Positions 9,056-18,764 of a DNA stretch of 40,101 bases are shown here, in pieces. Source of the DNA: Pelodictyon luteolum. Lineage in GTDB: Bacteria; Bacteroidota; Chlorobiia; Chlorobiales; Chlorobiaceae. Positions within the stretch are counted from its first letter, which is position 1. Each line of letters starts with the position of its first letter. Made by a program: the position numbers and the translations under genes. The DNA is taken from the NCBI GenBank assembly GCA_020721225.1, contig DYNE01000020.1:1-40101 (forward strand). Direction: 5' to 3'. The notes beneath the pieces were generated by a model, which was not told the DNA's origin, searched no databases, and saw only the letters and a list, made by a program, of their open reading frames with translations.

Positions 9056-10072
9056 TCAGGCCTTTATGTTTTTAGCCGCATTGAGAAGCCGGTGAGTGAG
9101 ATGAAACTTCCGGTACTCCTCATGATTGAGCAGCTTGACAAGCAGGGCTTTCTGGACATGCAGCCGGTTTTCCGCCTCGTCGAGAATAACCGACTGCGGT
9201 CCGTCCATGACCTCTGCGGTGATTTCCTGACCGCGGTGTGCCGGCATGCAGTGCATGACAACTGCCGAGGGTTTTGCCAGACGAAGCAGGTCGCTGTTGA
9301 TCTGGAAAGGGGAAAAAATTCTCAGCCGCTCCTCGAACTCATCCTCCTGACCCATGCTTGTCCATACGTCGGTATAGAGCGCATCCGCTCCGGCAGCGGC
9401 TTCAGCGGGATCGTGAAGCACCTCGATTTTACTTACTCCTGATGCACGTGCTGCTTCGAGCAGTCCGCTGTCCGGCGTATAACCTTCAGGACAGGCAAGC
9501 ACAAAATGGAAGGGAAGTATGCCGGCAAGCTCGATCCATGAGTTGGCGACGTTGTTGCCGTCTCCGACAAAAACCACCTTGATGCCGTCGTGCCACAACC
9601 CTCTTTCGTAAAGGGTAAAGGCATCGGCCAGTACCTGACAGGGATGCGAAAGGTCGGTCAGGGCGTTGATAACCGGAATCGTGGCGTTTGCCGCAAGTCC
9701 TTCGATGATGCTGTGCTCGTGCAGACGGGCGACAATGGCGTCGTTATAGCGGGAAAGCAGACGCGCGATATCCTCAACGGACTCTCTCGATCCCACCCCT
9801 ATCGATTTGCCTTCGAGACTGATTGCGTATCCCCCGAGTTCATGAATGCCAAGTTCAAAGGAAACCCTCGTGCGCAGTGAGGGTTTGCTGAATATCATGG
9901 CAACCGTCCTGTCTTTAAGCGGCAGAAATGGCGCATCTGCCTGCGGGGCCTTCCTTTTCTGCTTGATATGCAGGGAATACTCGAAAAGTTCAATGATTTT
10001 AGCGGCATCGAGCCTGGAAAAACCAAGGAAGTCGCGTTTTCCGGAATGCGCCTGTTTCAGAGCCTGTTCCAT
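9056..10072 (-). CDS. argF: ornithine carbamoyltransferase
   Basis: Transfers the carbamoyl group from carbamoyl phosphate to ornithine, giving citrulline for ArgG. The 338-residue protein has the carbamoyl-phosphate loop S-L-R-T-R-V-S-F-E (usual form S-T-R-T-R), the H-P-C-Q-V-L-A-D motif, D-V-W-T-S-M-G-Q-E, and the ornithine-side H-C-M-P-A-H-R-G. These are ornithine transcarbamylase signatures rather than those of the acetyl- or succinyl-ornithine enzymes known in some relatives, though the alternatives would need a structural alignment to exclude. The ATG lies 6 bases after argB and the stop 4 bases before argR, so translation is probably coupled. Confidence 0.94.
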   Translation of the reverse strand: MEQALKQAHSGKRDFLGFSRLDAAKIIELFEYSLHIKQKRKAPQADAPFLPLKDRTVAMIFSKPSLRTRVSFELGIHELGGYAISLEGKSIGVGSRESVEDIARLLSRYNDAIVARLHEHSIIEGLAANATIPVINALTDLSHPCQVLADAFTLYERGLWHDGIKVVFVGDGNNVANSWIELAGILPFHFVLACPEGYTPDSGLLEAARASGVSKIEVLHDPAEAAAGADALYTDVWTSMGQEDEFEERLRIFSPFQINSDLLRLAKPSAVVMHCMPAHRGQEITAEVMDGPQSVILDEAENRLHVQKALLVKLLNHEEYRKFHLTHRLLNAAKNIKA

Positions 10073-10078
10073 AAGGGG

Positions 10079-10993
10079 TTATCTGTTTTCTTGTTGATCG
10101 TTATCCTGTTCGGCAATAAACTGGGTGCCGATACCCTCATGCGTAAAGATTTCAAGAAGAAGCGAGTGGGTGAACTTGCCGTCGATCAGATGAATTTTTC
10201 TGACGCCGCCATCCAGCGTCTTGAATGCCGAAAGCACTTTCGGAATCATGCCGCCGGAAATAATTCCCTGTTCGATAAAATCCGCAGCTTCCGCCTTGCA
10301 GATGGTTTTCAGAATCCGCTCACCAACCTGTATTCCTTCGACATCGCTGACATAGATCAGTTTTTCTGCCTTGAGAGCGATAGCAATACTGCTTGCCGCA
10401 TCGTCGGCGTTGATATTGTAGATGTTGCCGTTATGATCGTAACCGACCGGAGCGATTACAGGAATGAGCCCTGCGCGGCAGAGCAGATCGATGTAGTCGG
10501 TATTGATCGACTCGACGTCGCCGACGAGACCGAGTTTTTCGGCATTCGGACCGGGGACGGCCTTTATGGTATCGGCATCGAGCCCGGTAACGCCGACTGC
10601 CTTGCCCCCATGTTCGCTCAGAAGCCGCACAATATCCTGATTTACCTTGCCGGCAAGGGTCATCTGCACAACGGTTATCATGTCGTTATCGGTAACGCGC
10701 TTGCCATGCACAAACTGCGAGACGAGCCCAAGCTTTTCGGCCGTGCGGGTGATGGCATCGCCTCCGCCATGCACCAGCACCACATTGATGCCTACTTTTC
10801 TGAGGAGGGTGACATTCTGGGCGAAACTGTTTTTAAGTAACTCATCTTTCATGGCGGAACCGCCATACTTGATGACAAATGTTTTCCCCTCGAATTTGCG
10901 GATGTAGGGCAGGGCCTCGATGAGCACCTGGCCGATAGCCGCTTCCGGAGCCTTTCTTGAGGAAGATGTGAATTCGCTGCACAAAGGATTCAT
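10079..10993 (-). CDS. argB: acetylglutamate kinase
   Basis: Second step of arginine synthesis: phosphorylates N-acetylglutamate. A 304-residue amino-acid kinase with K-Y-G-G-S-A-M (residues about 39-45), the glycine-rich L-V-H-G-G-G-D-A-I (P at the D position in most homologues) and a C-terminal G-G-M-I-P-K. The first 20 or so residues precede the conserved fold and contain a helix-like stretch, as in the arginine-inhibited hexameric kinases, so feedback inhibition is plausible. It lies 42 bases after argJ. Confidence 0.96.
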   Translation of the reverse strand: MNPLCSEFTSSSRKAPEAAIGQVLIEALPYIRKFEGKTFVIKYGGSAMKDELLKNSFAQNVTLLRKVGINVVLVHGGGDAITRTAEKLGLVSQFVHGKRVTDNDMITVVQMTLAGKVNQDIVRLLSEHGGKAVGVTGLDADTIKAVPGPNAEKLGLVGDVESINTDYIDLLCRAGLIPVIAPVGYDHNGNIYNINADDAASSIAIALKAEKLIYVSDVEGIQVGERILKTICKAEAADFIEQGIISGGMIPKVLSAFKTLDGGVRKIHLIDGKFTHSLLLEIFTHEGIGTQFIAEQDNDQQENR

Positions 10994-11035
10994 TCTCGAT
11001 ATAGGATATTGCTGTTTCGGGTTTCAGGAGTACTT

Positions 11036-12322
11036 TCAGCTCCTGTAGCTTCCATTGATTTCAATATACTCTTTACTCAGATCGCAGGTCCATACTGATG
11101 CATGCCCGGATCCACCGCCAAGACGCACAGTCATGATATAGGACGGTTTTTTCAGGATGATGGCCGCATCTTCTTCGGAAAAATCAGCCAAGAATCCAGG
11201 CTTGAGCACGGGCAGATCGTCAAAAAGGATCTCTACCTCCTCCTGCCTGAAAAAAGCTCCCGATCTGCCGGCGGCAGCTATGATTCTGCCCCAGTTGGCA
11301 TCCTCGCCGTGGAGGGCGGTTTTAACGAGCGGCGAGTTGGCTATGGTTTTTGCCGCCAGTTCGGCCTCTTCGTCCGAGACGGCACCCTCGACACGAATAC
11401 CGACAAGCTTGGTCGCACCTTCACCGTCGATGACAATGAGCTTTGCGAGAAAGGTCATGAGCAGCTCCAGCGCTTCGGCAAAAATAGCGGCATCCTGACT
11501 CTGTTTCTGAATGCAGGGCCCTTTTCCGCCAGCAAGAATCGACACCATATCGTTGGTGCTTGTATCGCCATCAACGGTGATGGAGTTGAAACTGTTTCTG
11601 TTCGCTTTTCGGAGCATCTCCTGCAGCAGCGCTGGTTCGATCGACGCGTCGGTGGCAAGAAAAGAGAGCATGGTGGCCATGTTCGGGCAAATCATGCCCG
11701 ATCCTTTGGCGATACCGCTCAATCTTGCCGTGCCGCCCGAAAGTCGCACATCGAGCGCGAAAAACTTGGGAAAGGTGTCGGTGGTCATGATCGCTTCGGC
11801 CGCATCGAGGCATGATACCTGTTGCAGGGCTGAGGGCAGTTCCGGCATGGCATCGAGAATTTTCCGCATGGGCAGAAACTGGCCGATCACTCCGGTTGAC
11901 GCCACCAGCACATCTTCAGGGGCCAACCCTAACAGCCTTGCGCTCTCTTCCGCCATTGCCGAAGCATCCAGGAGCCCCTGCTGCCCGGTTGCCGCGTTGG
12001 CGTTTCCGCTGTTGCAGACGACCGCCCGCATGATGCCATTACGCTCCCTGAGATGCTTTTTCGAGAGCATTACCGGAGCGGCACAACAGAGGTTGGTGGT
12101 GAAAACGGCCGCAGCCGATGCCGGTCGCTCCGAGAGCAGGAGCATGAGATCTTTTTTATTGTATTTGATAGCCGCTGAAATTCCGGCGGATTGAAATCCA
12201 TCCGGCCAGAATCCGGCATCCTCCGTTCCGGATGAAAGCAGGGGAGTCACCGTTTGAGGCCAGATGGTCGAAGCGGCCAGTTCCCTTGTTGTATCGAGCG
12301 CTTTCTGAAGATTAATGATCAC
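11036..12322 (-). CDS. argJ: bifunctional ornithine acetyltransferase / N-acetylglutamate synthase
   Basis: Moves the acetyl group from acetylornithine to glutamate, closing the acetyl cycle; many homologues also make acetylglutamate from acetyl-CoA. A 428-residue precursor that self-cleaves into alpha and beta chains before the Thr of K-G-S-G-M-I-C-P-N-M-A-T-M-L. P-A-S-A-A-A-V-F-T-T-N near residue 65 is another family signature. The start is GTG at 12322, 23 bases after argC. The conserved fold begins only around residue 38, so the N-terminus is about 30 residues longer than usual and the true start could be further in. Because ArgJ is present, no separate argE is needed. Confidence 0.95.
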   Translation of the reverse strand: MIINLQKALDTTRELAASTIWPQTVTPLLSSGTEDAGFWPDGFQSAGISAAIKYNKKDLMLLLSERPASAAAVFTTNLCCAAPVMLSKKHLRERNGIMRAVVCNSGNANAATGQQGLLDASAMAEESARLLGLAPEDVLVASTGVIGQFLPMRKILDAMPELPSALQQVSCLDAAEAIMTTDTFPKFFALDVRLSGGTARLSGIAKGSGMICPNMATMLSFLATDASIEPALLQEMLRKANRNSFNSITVDGDTSTNDMVSILAGGKGPCIQKQSQDAAIFAEALELLMTFLAKLIVIDGEGATKLVGIRVEGAVSDEEAELAAKTIANSPLVKTALHGEDANWGRIIAAAGRSGAFFRQEEVEILFDDLPVLKPGFLADFSEEDAAIILKKPSYIMTVRLGGGSGHASVWTCDLSKEYIEINGSYRS

Positions 12323-12345
12323 GATATGATTGCGGTTGTTAAATA

Positions 12346-13383
12346 TCAGAGTAATCCAAGCGTTTCATCCATTCCGAGCATGATGTTCATGTTCTGCACA
12401 GCCTGGCCCGCAGCTCCTTTCAGGAGATTGTCGATAGCGCTGACGATGACCAGACGGCCGTTTTCCGGGCCATAAGCGATATGAATATCACAGAAATTGG
12501 TCATGGCTACATGACGAACCTCCGTCATACTGCTGCGTACGCGCACAAAGGGAGCTGCTGCATAAAAGCTCCGGTAGAGTTCCTGTATGGCATTCGTTTC
12601 AACCGGGCCCTGAAGCGAAACGGTGAGCATGGAATAAATCCCTCTGGTAAAGGGGCCTATCACCGGAGTAAAGGTAAAATCAAATGATGGTAGGGATGCT
12701 GACGAACCGAGAGCCTGCATGATTTCAGGCGTATGCTGATGCTGACAGACCTTGTATGCCCGCATATTTTCACTCATTTCGGAAAATGAGAGTTCGGTTT
12801 TGCTTGTGCGTCCGGCGCCTGAAATGCCTGAAACCGAGGTACAGCTGACAGTTCTGACGCTGAAAGAGTTATCCGGTCCGAGAAAGAGCGGAGCGAGGGC
12901 AAGAATGATACTCGTCGCGTAACACCCCGGATTGCTCACTGCCCGCGAACGGGCGATTTCATCCCTGAACAGTTCAGGCATGGCATAGGTCATACAGGCA
13001 TCGACCGGTTTTGACTGCCTGTAATAGGTTTCGTGCTCATCGATATTTTTCAGCCTGAAATCTCCCGAAAGATCGATGACGGTTCTGCCCGACCGCACAA
13101 GCCCAGGCACAATATTCAGGGCTTCGCCATGCGGAAGCGCAAGAAAACAGATATCGCTTGTGCTCTCGCCTTCATACCGCCGCAACTCCATATCGCAGGA
13201 GATCGAAGGGTAGAGATCGGAAAACCGCTTTCCGGCCTGTGAAAAAGCGTAAAGCGTTTCAAGCCTGACGGATGGATGGCGGAGCAGCAGCCGCACAAGC
13301 TCAGCGCCCGAATAACCGGATGCTCCGATAACGGAAGCCGAATACTGCTTCCAGGTGGCGGGTGAGATGTCTGAATGCGCCAT
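12346..13383 (-). CDS. argC: N-acetyl-gamma-glutamyl-phosphate reductase
   Basis: NADPH-dependent third step of arginine synthesis. The 345-residue protein has the Rossmann motif [10 protein letters not shown] near the N-terminus and the catalytic cysteine in [14 protein letters not shown] (about 83-88) is also a family signature. It is the first gene of the cluster: its upstream region holds the ARG boxes, about 118-170 bases before the ATG, so the operon promoter is expected there. No strong Shine-Dalgarno sequence is visible. Confidence 0.96.
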   Translation of the reverse strand: MAHSDISPATWKQYSASVIGASGYSGAELVRLLLRHPSVRLETLYAFSQAGKRFSDLYPSISCDMELRRYEGESTSDICFLALPHGEALNIVPGLVRSGRTVIDLSGDFRLKNIDEHETYYRQSKPVDACMTYAMPELFRDEIARSRAVSNPGCYATSIILALAPLFLGPDNSFSVRTVSCTSVSGISGAGRTSKTELSFSEMSENMRAYKVCQHQHTPEIMQALGSSASLPSFDFTFTPVIGPFTRGIYSMLTVSLQGPVETNAIQELYRSFYAAAPFVRVRSSMTEVRHVAMTNFCDIHIAYGPENGRLVIVSAIDNLLKGAAGQAVQNMNIMLGMDETLGLL

Positions 13384-13500
13384 AAACTTCTTTTGCCAAT
13401 GAATGAATAAAGTACCTTTACTGTGCCTGAAACCTGCGATGATATTCTATTTACGCGATATAATGAAATAGTTGTAAGAAAAAAAACAGGATGCCATCCA

Positions 13501-13553
13501 TGAATATCCATTCACACGATGAATATATATTCAATAAAGTGAATATATTACAC
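13501..13553. promoter_or_regulatory. tandem ARG boxes (ArgR operators) upstream of argC
   Basis: Two exact matches to the core ARG-box palindrome TGAAT-N4-ATTCA occur at 13501-13514 (central ATCC) and 13520-13533 (central ATAT). A third, partial site starts with TGAATATAT at 13540. The centres are 19-20 bases apart, about two helical turns, as expected for a hexameric ArgR binding one face of DNA. With argR inside the downstream operon this is a closed autoregulatory loop. The argC promoter probably overlaps or lies just downstream of the boxes on the minus strand. Confidence 0.85.
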
Positions 13554-13741
13554 TTTTCGTACGAATTTTCAAGAGTCTTCCCGAGATTTTTCCCATTCCG
13601 TAACCTGATGCGGCTTTTTTGTGAATTACTTTTTCATCTGCAATTCTCGCTCCGGATTGCTATCATATAATCATGATGATACTCATCCGCGATAAACCGC
13701 TGGCCGGAAACCCCGGAAAAACAGAAGCCCGGAACAAGTTC

Positions 13742-14629
13742 ATGCCGGTAGTACGAAGAGTCTCTCTGCTGTTGCTCATTCTGGCAGGGGGGTGCGTTCG
13801 AAATACCGGAACCATCGAAGAGCACCGTTCAGCTACCTCAGGAAAGCTCCATGTGACTGTTGACAAGCCTCTTGACGCTGCGGTGAGGGCCCAGGCAGGA
13901 ATTTTCAGGGCACACTACCCGGAAGCATCCTTTACCGTGGAACCCGATATCTCGGGAAAAACTCTGCTTGCGCTCTTGAAAGGCGAAGCCGACGCTGTTC
14001 TTATAAACGGTTCTACGACACCGGTCGAAGACTCCCTGCTGGCTGATCCGAAACGTCCCGGCAGGAAAGAGGCGGTTGCCCGCGATGCCATAATCTGCAT
14101 TGTCAATCGGAACTGCCCGGCAGATTCGATCACCGTTGACAGACTTGAAACCATGCTTTCCGGACCAAACCATGGCGCATTGCCGATTGTGCCCTGGATA
14201 TCGCGAAACGATTACCGTCTGCTCGCAACACTGCGGCATATTCTCAAGACCTCCGGAAAACCGCTGCACGCCATGCAGACAGATTCTGATTCACTGCTTG
14301 CGGTCAAGGTCTCAACGGATCCACGTGCAGCAGGGATCCTTTATCTTTCCGCACTGAAAACCCTCTCCCTTCCGGAAAATATAGGGAATCGGATACGTAT
14401 CCTTCCGGCCGGAACGGGGAAGCCCGCGTCAAGAACCATCCTCCCTTCGGAACAGGCACTTTTTGACGGCTCCTATCCCCTCGCTACTGTGGTTTACTAT
14501 ATCTATCTTCCAGGCGATCCGCTGGCAGCCGGATTTGGATCATGGCTTTCAAAGGAGGGACAGAAAGGTTTTGAAAGGAGTTATCTCGCACCCTTCCGCC
14601 AGATGCCGAGAACAATTATTCTTAAATAA
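13742..14629 (+). CDS. PstS-like substrate-binding lipoprotein
   Basis: A 295-residue lipoprotein. The ATG at 13742 is preferred over one at 13673 because it starts a compact signal peptide (M-P-V-V-R-R then a leucine-rich core) ending in the lipobox L-A-G-G-C. The rest resembles the periplasmic phosphate-binding (PBP-like) fold: a lobe-1 start at L-H-V-T-V, a segment G-K-T-L-L-A-L-L-K-G-E-A-D-A-V near residue 75, and a C-terminal Y-P-L-A-T-V-V-Y-Y-I-Y typical of PstS-like proteins. No pstC/A/B genes follow. It sits 4 bases upstream of a diguanylate cyclase gene, so a sensory role feeding c-di-GMP signalling is possible (inference). The ligand is unknown. Confidence 0.75.
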   Translation: MPVVRRVSLLLLILAGGCVRNTGTIEEHRSATSGKLHVTVDKPLDAAVRAQAGIFRAHYPEASFTVEPDISGKTLLALLKGEADAVLINGSTTPVEDSLLADPKRPGRKEAVARDAIICIVNRNCPADSITVDRLETMLSGPNHGALPIVPWISRNDYRLLATLRHILKTSGKPLHAMQTDSDSLLAVKVSTDPRAAGILYLSALKTLSLPENIGNRIRILPAGTGKPASRTILPSEQALFDGSYPLATVVYYIYLPGDPLAAGFGSWLSKEGQKGFERSYLAPFRQMPRTIILK

Positions 14630-14633
14630 CCGC

Positions 14634-15893
14634 ATGAGTTGCGAGATATCGACTAATAAGCCGGTTCACCTGAAACGGATAACACTGGCCGGAGCGCTTT
14701 TTCTGCTGCTGCTGGCTGCCGTCATAAGCGCATTCATGCTTTACAGGAATGCGCTTGTCAGTGACATGCAGCGCAAACAGGCGCTCTATCTCGATCTTGT
14801 GGAGTTGAGGGGAAAGGTGGCCGGTTTCGAAAAAAGCCGTGAAATTACAAGCATGGATGAATCCGCGACAATCAAGGTTATGCAGTTCATGCTCGATGAG
14901 GTTCTTGAAAGCGCCGCCGCCGCCGGCAAACCGGATATTCCGGGAGTACTGCTCCGTAAACGGAACGATCGAGGCTACTTTTCGTCGGCCAATCGTGAAG
15001 TTTTTCTGCTTGCGCTCGACAGCAGTACCCGAAAGGCAGAAACGGAACTGCGGATAGCGCTCGATGCCTGCATCCGAATCAGCAATATTTTCGTCATGAC
15101 GGTGTCATTTTTGTTTGTTGCGCTTCTTTTCGCCTCGTGGAGGCGTTTCTACATCAATTATTCCATGACCCTGATACCGCTTTCGCGTCTTGCACAAAAA
15201 ATCGGCATGATCAACAAAAATATTCCTGAAAGCATTCATGATACAGCTGAAGAGATCAGAAACGATCTTGCTGCAGCTCAGCAATCCTGGGAAATATCGC
15301 GTATTACCGATACCATAGCGGATTTCTGCAAGGATATCGAAGCAAAAAACAAAAAGCTTGACGAACTCTATATTCGGGATGAGAAAACCAACCTGTATAA
15401 TTACCGGCATTTCAAGGAACATCTCATTATGGAAATCGAGAGATCGAAACGGCTTGACGACAAAGTCTCTATGGCTATGATCGATATCGATCACTTCAAG
15501 CGCTATAACGACGAGAACGGTCATGTCGCCGGAGATCATGTGCTCGAGCAGCTTGCCGGAATTATCGGAAACACCTGCCGGACATCCGATATGCCCTCAA
15601 GGTTCGGCGGAGAGGAGTTCGCTGTGCTCTTTCCCCGAACGGGAATCGATACCGCCATGCAGATTTCCGACCGCCTGCGCATGATAATCAGTGCCGAGCC
15701 TGTCGATCATGAAAAAAAGCAGCCGAGCGGACGTCTGACGGTCAGTATCGGCATAGCGACGTTTCCTGATGATGCCCAGGACTGGTACACCCTTGTCAAC
15801 AATGCCGACCGGGCACTCTATCACGCAAAATCCGCCGGACGAAACAGGGTTACAGCGTTTTCGACCATCAAAAGCAAAGAGGACAACCCATGA
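14634..15893 (+). CDS. membrane-bound diguanylate cyclase (GGDEF, with I-site)
   Basis: Makes the second messenger c-di-GMP from two GTP. Starting at ATG 14634 the protein has 419 residues: a first membrane helix at about 16-38, a periplasmic sensor region of about 110 residues, a second helix around 145-165, a linker with coiled-coil character, then the GGDEF domain. The active-site motif is G-G-E-E-F at 325-329, a functional variant. R-T-S-D exactly five residues before it is the inhibitory I-site, so product inhibition is expected. Other signatures are M-I-D-I-D-H-F-K-R-Y-N-D and S-I-G-I-A. It overlaps the next gene by 4 bases (ATGA), indicating translational coupling. An upstream in-frame start would overlap the lipoprotein gene and is rejected. 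Confidence 0.92.
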   Translation: MSCEISTNKPVHLKRITLAGALFLLLLAAVISAFMLYRNALVSDMQRKQALYLDLVELRGKVAGFEKSREITSMDESATIKVMQFMLDEVLESAAAAGKPDIPGVLLRKRNDRGYFSSANREVFLLALDSSTRKAETELRIALDACIRISNIFVMTVSFLFVALLFASWRRFYINYSMTLIPLSRLAQKIGMINKNIPESIHDTAEEIRNDLAAAQQSWEISRITDTIADFCKDIEAKNKKLDELYIRDEKTNLYNYRHFKEHLIMEIERSKRLDDKVSMAMIDIDHFKRYNDENGHVAGDHVLEQLAGIIGNTCRTSDMPSRFGGEEFAVLFPRTGIDTAMQISDRLRMIISAEPVDHEKKQPSGRLTVSIGIATFPDDAQDWYTLVNNADRALYHAKSAGRNRVTAFSTIKSKEDNP

Positions 15894-17158
15894 ATCCGGT
15901 GTTATATATCGCCCGACGGTTTGCATTCAGAGAGCGTACCGGTTCAAAACCAGCGTTTATCGTACTGGCCTCGGTTATCGGCATTGCCGTCGGAACAGCC
16001 GCACTCATTCTTACGCTTTCCATTGTCAAGGGATTTGCCGGAAGCGTCGAAAACAAGCTTATCAGCTTCACCTCGCACATACAGGTACGGCAATCGGACG
16101 AGGAGTATTTTTCTGAAAGCCGCTACGTTCAGCGCCGGATTTCCGGAAGCAGCGGCATTGCCTCGGCGGCACCCTTTCTTGAAAAAAGTTTTATCGTGCG
16201 CAGCCGTCCGGCAAAAAACGGAAGCCGTTCACCCGTTAAGCCTGTATTACTCAAGGGAATTTCTGCCGATGAACGGAAAATATTTCTTAAACGATATCTG
16301 GTGGATGAAAAAAAGGAGACGGATCCCCCGGTAAACACCATTTCCCTCTATCTCGGCAAAACTCTTGCGGAACAGCTGCAGGTTAAAACCGGACAAAAAA
16401 TCCTGCTTGCCGGACTTGACCGGTCGACAAAAGAGGGGATCCTCGACGGCAATCAGGATATTATCGATCTGCTCTCTTCTCTCGATCTTGAAACCGGAAC
16501 GATAAAGGGCATCTATGACACCGGATTGCAGGAAGGTTTTGACGATATGGTTATTATTGGGGACATCGATGAGATGCAGCAGCGGTTTCATCCCGGTCTC
16601 ATAAGCGGATACGATATTCAGGTTCAGGATCTGCAGCGGCTCGATGCCATTTCACGCAATCTCGCCGACAAGCTCGGGTTTCCGTTTTACACCTTCACCG
16701 TTTTTGAGCGTTATGCCAACCTGTTCGAGTGGCTGAAGCTGCAAAAAAACATCTCTCCGCTGCTGATCATCACAATTTCGGTGGTTGCGGTTTTCAATAT
16801 CATCTCAACCCTGCTGGTACTCGTTATCGAAAAAACCAGAGAGATCGGCATGCTGATCGCTCTCGGGCTTGAACCGGCAAAAGTAAGTCTGATTTTTTTA
16901 GGGCAGTCCCTGCTCATTTCACTTGCAGGCGTCGCTGCCGGATCGACCCTCGCGCTATCGCTCTCCCTGTTCGAACAGCGTTTTCATCTGATAACGCTCC
17001 CGGAGAAAAGCTACTTTATCAAGTACGTTCCGCTTCTTATCGACCCGATGGACTATCTTGCCGTATCGGTGTCAGTCATCATGCTGACCATGCTTTTCGC
17101 ATTCATTCCCGCAAAAATTGCCGCTACTCTTAAACCAGGCACAGCGCTGACTACCTGA
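15890..17158 (+). CDS. LolC/LolE-family ABC permease (first copy)
   Basis: A 422-residue inner-membrane permease of the LolCE/MacB-FtsX superfamily. One N-terminal helix (about 23-48, I-V-L-A-S-V-I-G-I-A-V-G) is followed by a large periplasmic MacB-like domain and three C-terminal helices (from about 285, 330 and 385). LolC/LolE with the ATPase LolD release lipoproteins from the inner membrane to the chaperone LolA. The N-terminal Y-I-A-R-R-F-A-F-R is typical of LolC/E. No lolD is in this window, so the ATPase must be encoded elsewhere. This gene and the next form a heterodimer-like pair; which is C and which is E cannot be assigned. Confidence 0.88.
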   Translation: MNPVLYIARRFAFRERTGSKPAFIVLASVIGIAVGTAALILTLSIVKGFAGSVENKLISFTSHIQVRQSDEEYFSESRYVQRRISGSSGIASAAPFLEKSFIVRSRPAKNGSRSPVKPVLLKGISADERKIFLKRYLVDEKKETDPPVNTISLYLGKTLAEQLQVKTGQKILLAGLDRSTKEGILDGNQDIIDLLSSLDLETGTIKGIYDTGLQEGFDDMVIIGDIDEMQQRFHPGLISGYDIQVQDLQRLDAISRNLADKLGFPFYTFTVFERYANLFEWLKLQKNISPLLIITISVVAVFNIISTLLVLVIEKTREIGMLIALGLEPAKVSLIFLGQSLLISLAGVAAGSTLALSLSLFEQRFHLITLPEKSYFIKYVPLLIDPMDYLAVSVSVIMLTMLFAFIPAKIAATLKPGTALTT

Positions 17159-17176
17159 TGATCTAACCACTCTCCT

Positions 17177-18427
17177 ATGAAAACAGCATTTTGGATTGCC
17201 CGGAGGTTCAGCTTTGCCCGCAAACGGTTCAGGATCATCAATGTGATCTCGGCCATCAGCCTTGCCGGCATCATCGTCGGGGTGAGTACCCTGCTCATTG
17301 TGATGAGTGTTCTTAACGGCTTTCAGAAACTTGCCCTCGATATGTTTACGACTCTCGAAGGACCGGTACAGCTGGTTTCGCATAACGGCGATTCGATAGA
17401 GGTTAGCGACAGCCTGCTTGCAACCATCGCTTCGGTAAGGGGAGTTGCATCGGCAGAGCCTTTTGCTGAAGGGGAGGCCATTATGTCCGGAGGAGAAAAA
17501 AGCGAACTGGTCATGATAAGAGGGTTGAGCGCAACGGCCCACCGTGAGCTGATGCGTAAAACAGGTACCGTGCAGCCCTATTTCAGCGCGGAAACGGTTT
17601 CATCGGGAATATTGCTTGCCGAACGCATGAAACTCTCGCCCTTCCACGAAATCAAACTGTTCAGTCCCGAACTTATCACCCTCGGGCTCGAAATGCTTTC
17701 GGAACCGTATATGCTTGCCGCTCTCAAAATACCGGAAACAAAGGTCGCTTCAAGGTTTAGCCTGCAGAAAATCTTTGACGACCGCTACGTTCTCGCGCCA
17801 AACGGCTTTGCACGAAACGTGCTGCTTCTGGGTGGCAGCAGCTACAGCGGCATCGATATACGGGCGGAAAATGGGGTGTCCGGCCGGGAGCTGAAGAAAC
17901 GCCTCGACCGTTGGCTTGTCGCATCGCCTCTCAGGAAAAGCTGCACTCTGAGAACTCTGGAAAGCAAGTACGGGGATATTTTTGCCGTCATGGAACTTGA
18001 AAAATGGGCAAGTTTCAGTGTACTGATGCTTGTCGTACTGGTAGCTGCACTCAGCCTGACCGGCTCGCTGGCCATGACCGCAATAGATAAACAGAAGGAA
18101 CTTTTCTATCTGCGCTGTCTTGGTCTTGAAAAACCGCAGTTCATGGAAATTTTTCTTATTCAGGGCGGAATGACCGGTATAGGCGGCACTGCTGCCGGAA
18201 CGGCTTTAGCCTGGATTGTCTGCCGGCTTCAGGAGGCTTACGGGCTTGTCGAACTTCCGTCCAAAAGCGCATTCATCATAGAGGCATATCCGGTCAGCAT
18301 GAAAACAACAGACTTTTTCGCCGTAGGAGCTACCGCCATTGCCCTGAGCTTTCTGGTCAGCCTCTACCCGGCACGGAAAGCTGCGTCGATTGCCGGAAAC
18401 CACTCGCTTGAAACGAAAACAAACTGA
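17177..18427 (+). CDS. LolC/LolE-family ABC permease (second copy)
   Basis: A 416-residue partner of the preceding permease, with the same layout: N-terminal W-I-A-R-R-F-S-F-A, a first helix about 22-47 ([18 protein letters not shown]), a periplasmic MacB-like domain, and three helices in the last 150 residues with the FtsX-type R-C-L-G-L-E-K-P-Q after the second. It starts 18 bases after the first copy. Probably the second half of a LolCE-type lipoprotein-release complex. It ends the four-gene operon; no T-rich terminator was found before the repeat cluster that follows. Confidence 0.88.
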   Translation: MKTAFWIARRFSFARKRFRIINVISAISLAGIIVGVSTLLIVMSVLNGFQKLALDMFTTLEGPVQLVSHNGDSIEVSDSLLATIASVRGVASAEPFAEGEAIMSGGEKSELVMIRGLSATAHRELMRKTGTVQPYFSAETVSSGILLAERMKLSPFHEIKLFSPELITLGLEMLSEPYMLAALKIPETKVASRFSLQKIFDDRYVLAPNGFARNVLLLGGSSYSGIDIRAENGVSGRELKKRLDRWLVASPLRKSCTLRTLESKYGDIFAVMELEKWASFSVLMLVVLVAALSLTGSLAMTAIDKQKELFYLRCLGLEKPQFMEIFLIQGGMTGIGGTAAGTALAWIVCRLQEAYGLVELPSKSAFIIEAYPVSMKTTDFFAVGATAIALSFLVSLYPARKAASIAGNHSLETKTN

Positions 18428-18512
18428 GGAGATCCTATTCCATTTCCAATACAAATATCCAGTTATACAGTCCGCGACAATCCTGAAATTCCTTCCATTA
18501 ACCAGAGGAAAA

Positions 18513-18740
18513 GGAGTATCGCTTCGCGGGAGTATCGGTCGGGTACGCCAGGGAGTATCATTCGGTCCGCGAACGATACGCATCTTCCCCTTAACACGTA
18601 ATACTTGACACCAAGAACTTAGAACCAGGAACTAATTCCCCAATCTTCCCCCGCGAAGCGATACTCCAGCAATGCAAAGCAAGCTATACTCCGCGATGCG
18701 ACAGCGAGCATACTCCCGTTCGTCCCGCGAACGATACTCC
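18513..18740. repeat. cluster of GAGTATCG palindromic repeats (REP/BIME-like)
   Basis: This 228-base stretch, in a roughly 340-base gene-free gap, holds several copies of a unit like GGAGTATCGCTTCGCGGG in both orientations. A perfect 18-base inverted pair lies at 18513-18530 and 18650-18667. Further copies begin near 18528, 18551 and 18567 and around 18684-18718, and an inverted variant lies at 18724-18740. One local hairpin pairs 18555-18564 with 18570-18579 (one G-T pair). A shortened copy may lie at 29291-29305 after aclA. The mixed orientations and degeneration suggest an interspersed palindromic family. No coding potential is supported here. Confidence 0.75.
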
Positions 18741-18764
18741 TCATCTCCGCCCACCGCAAACTGC

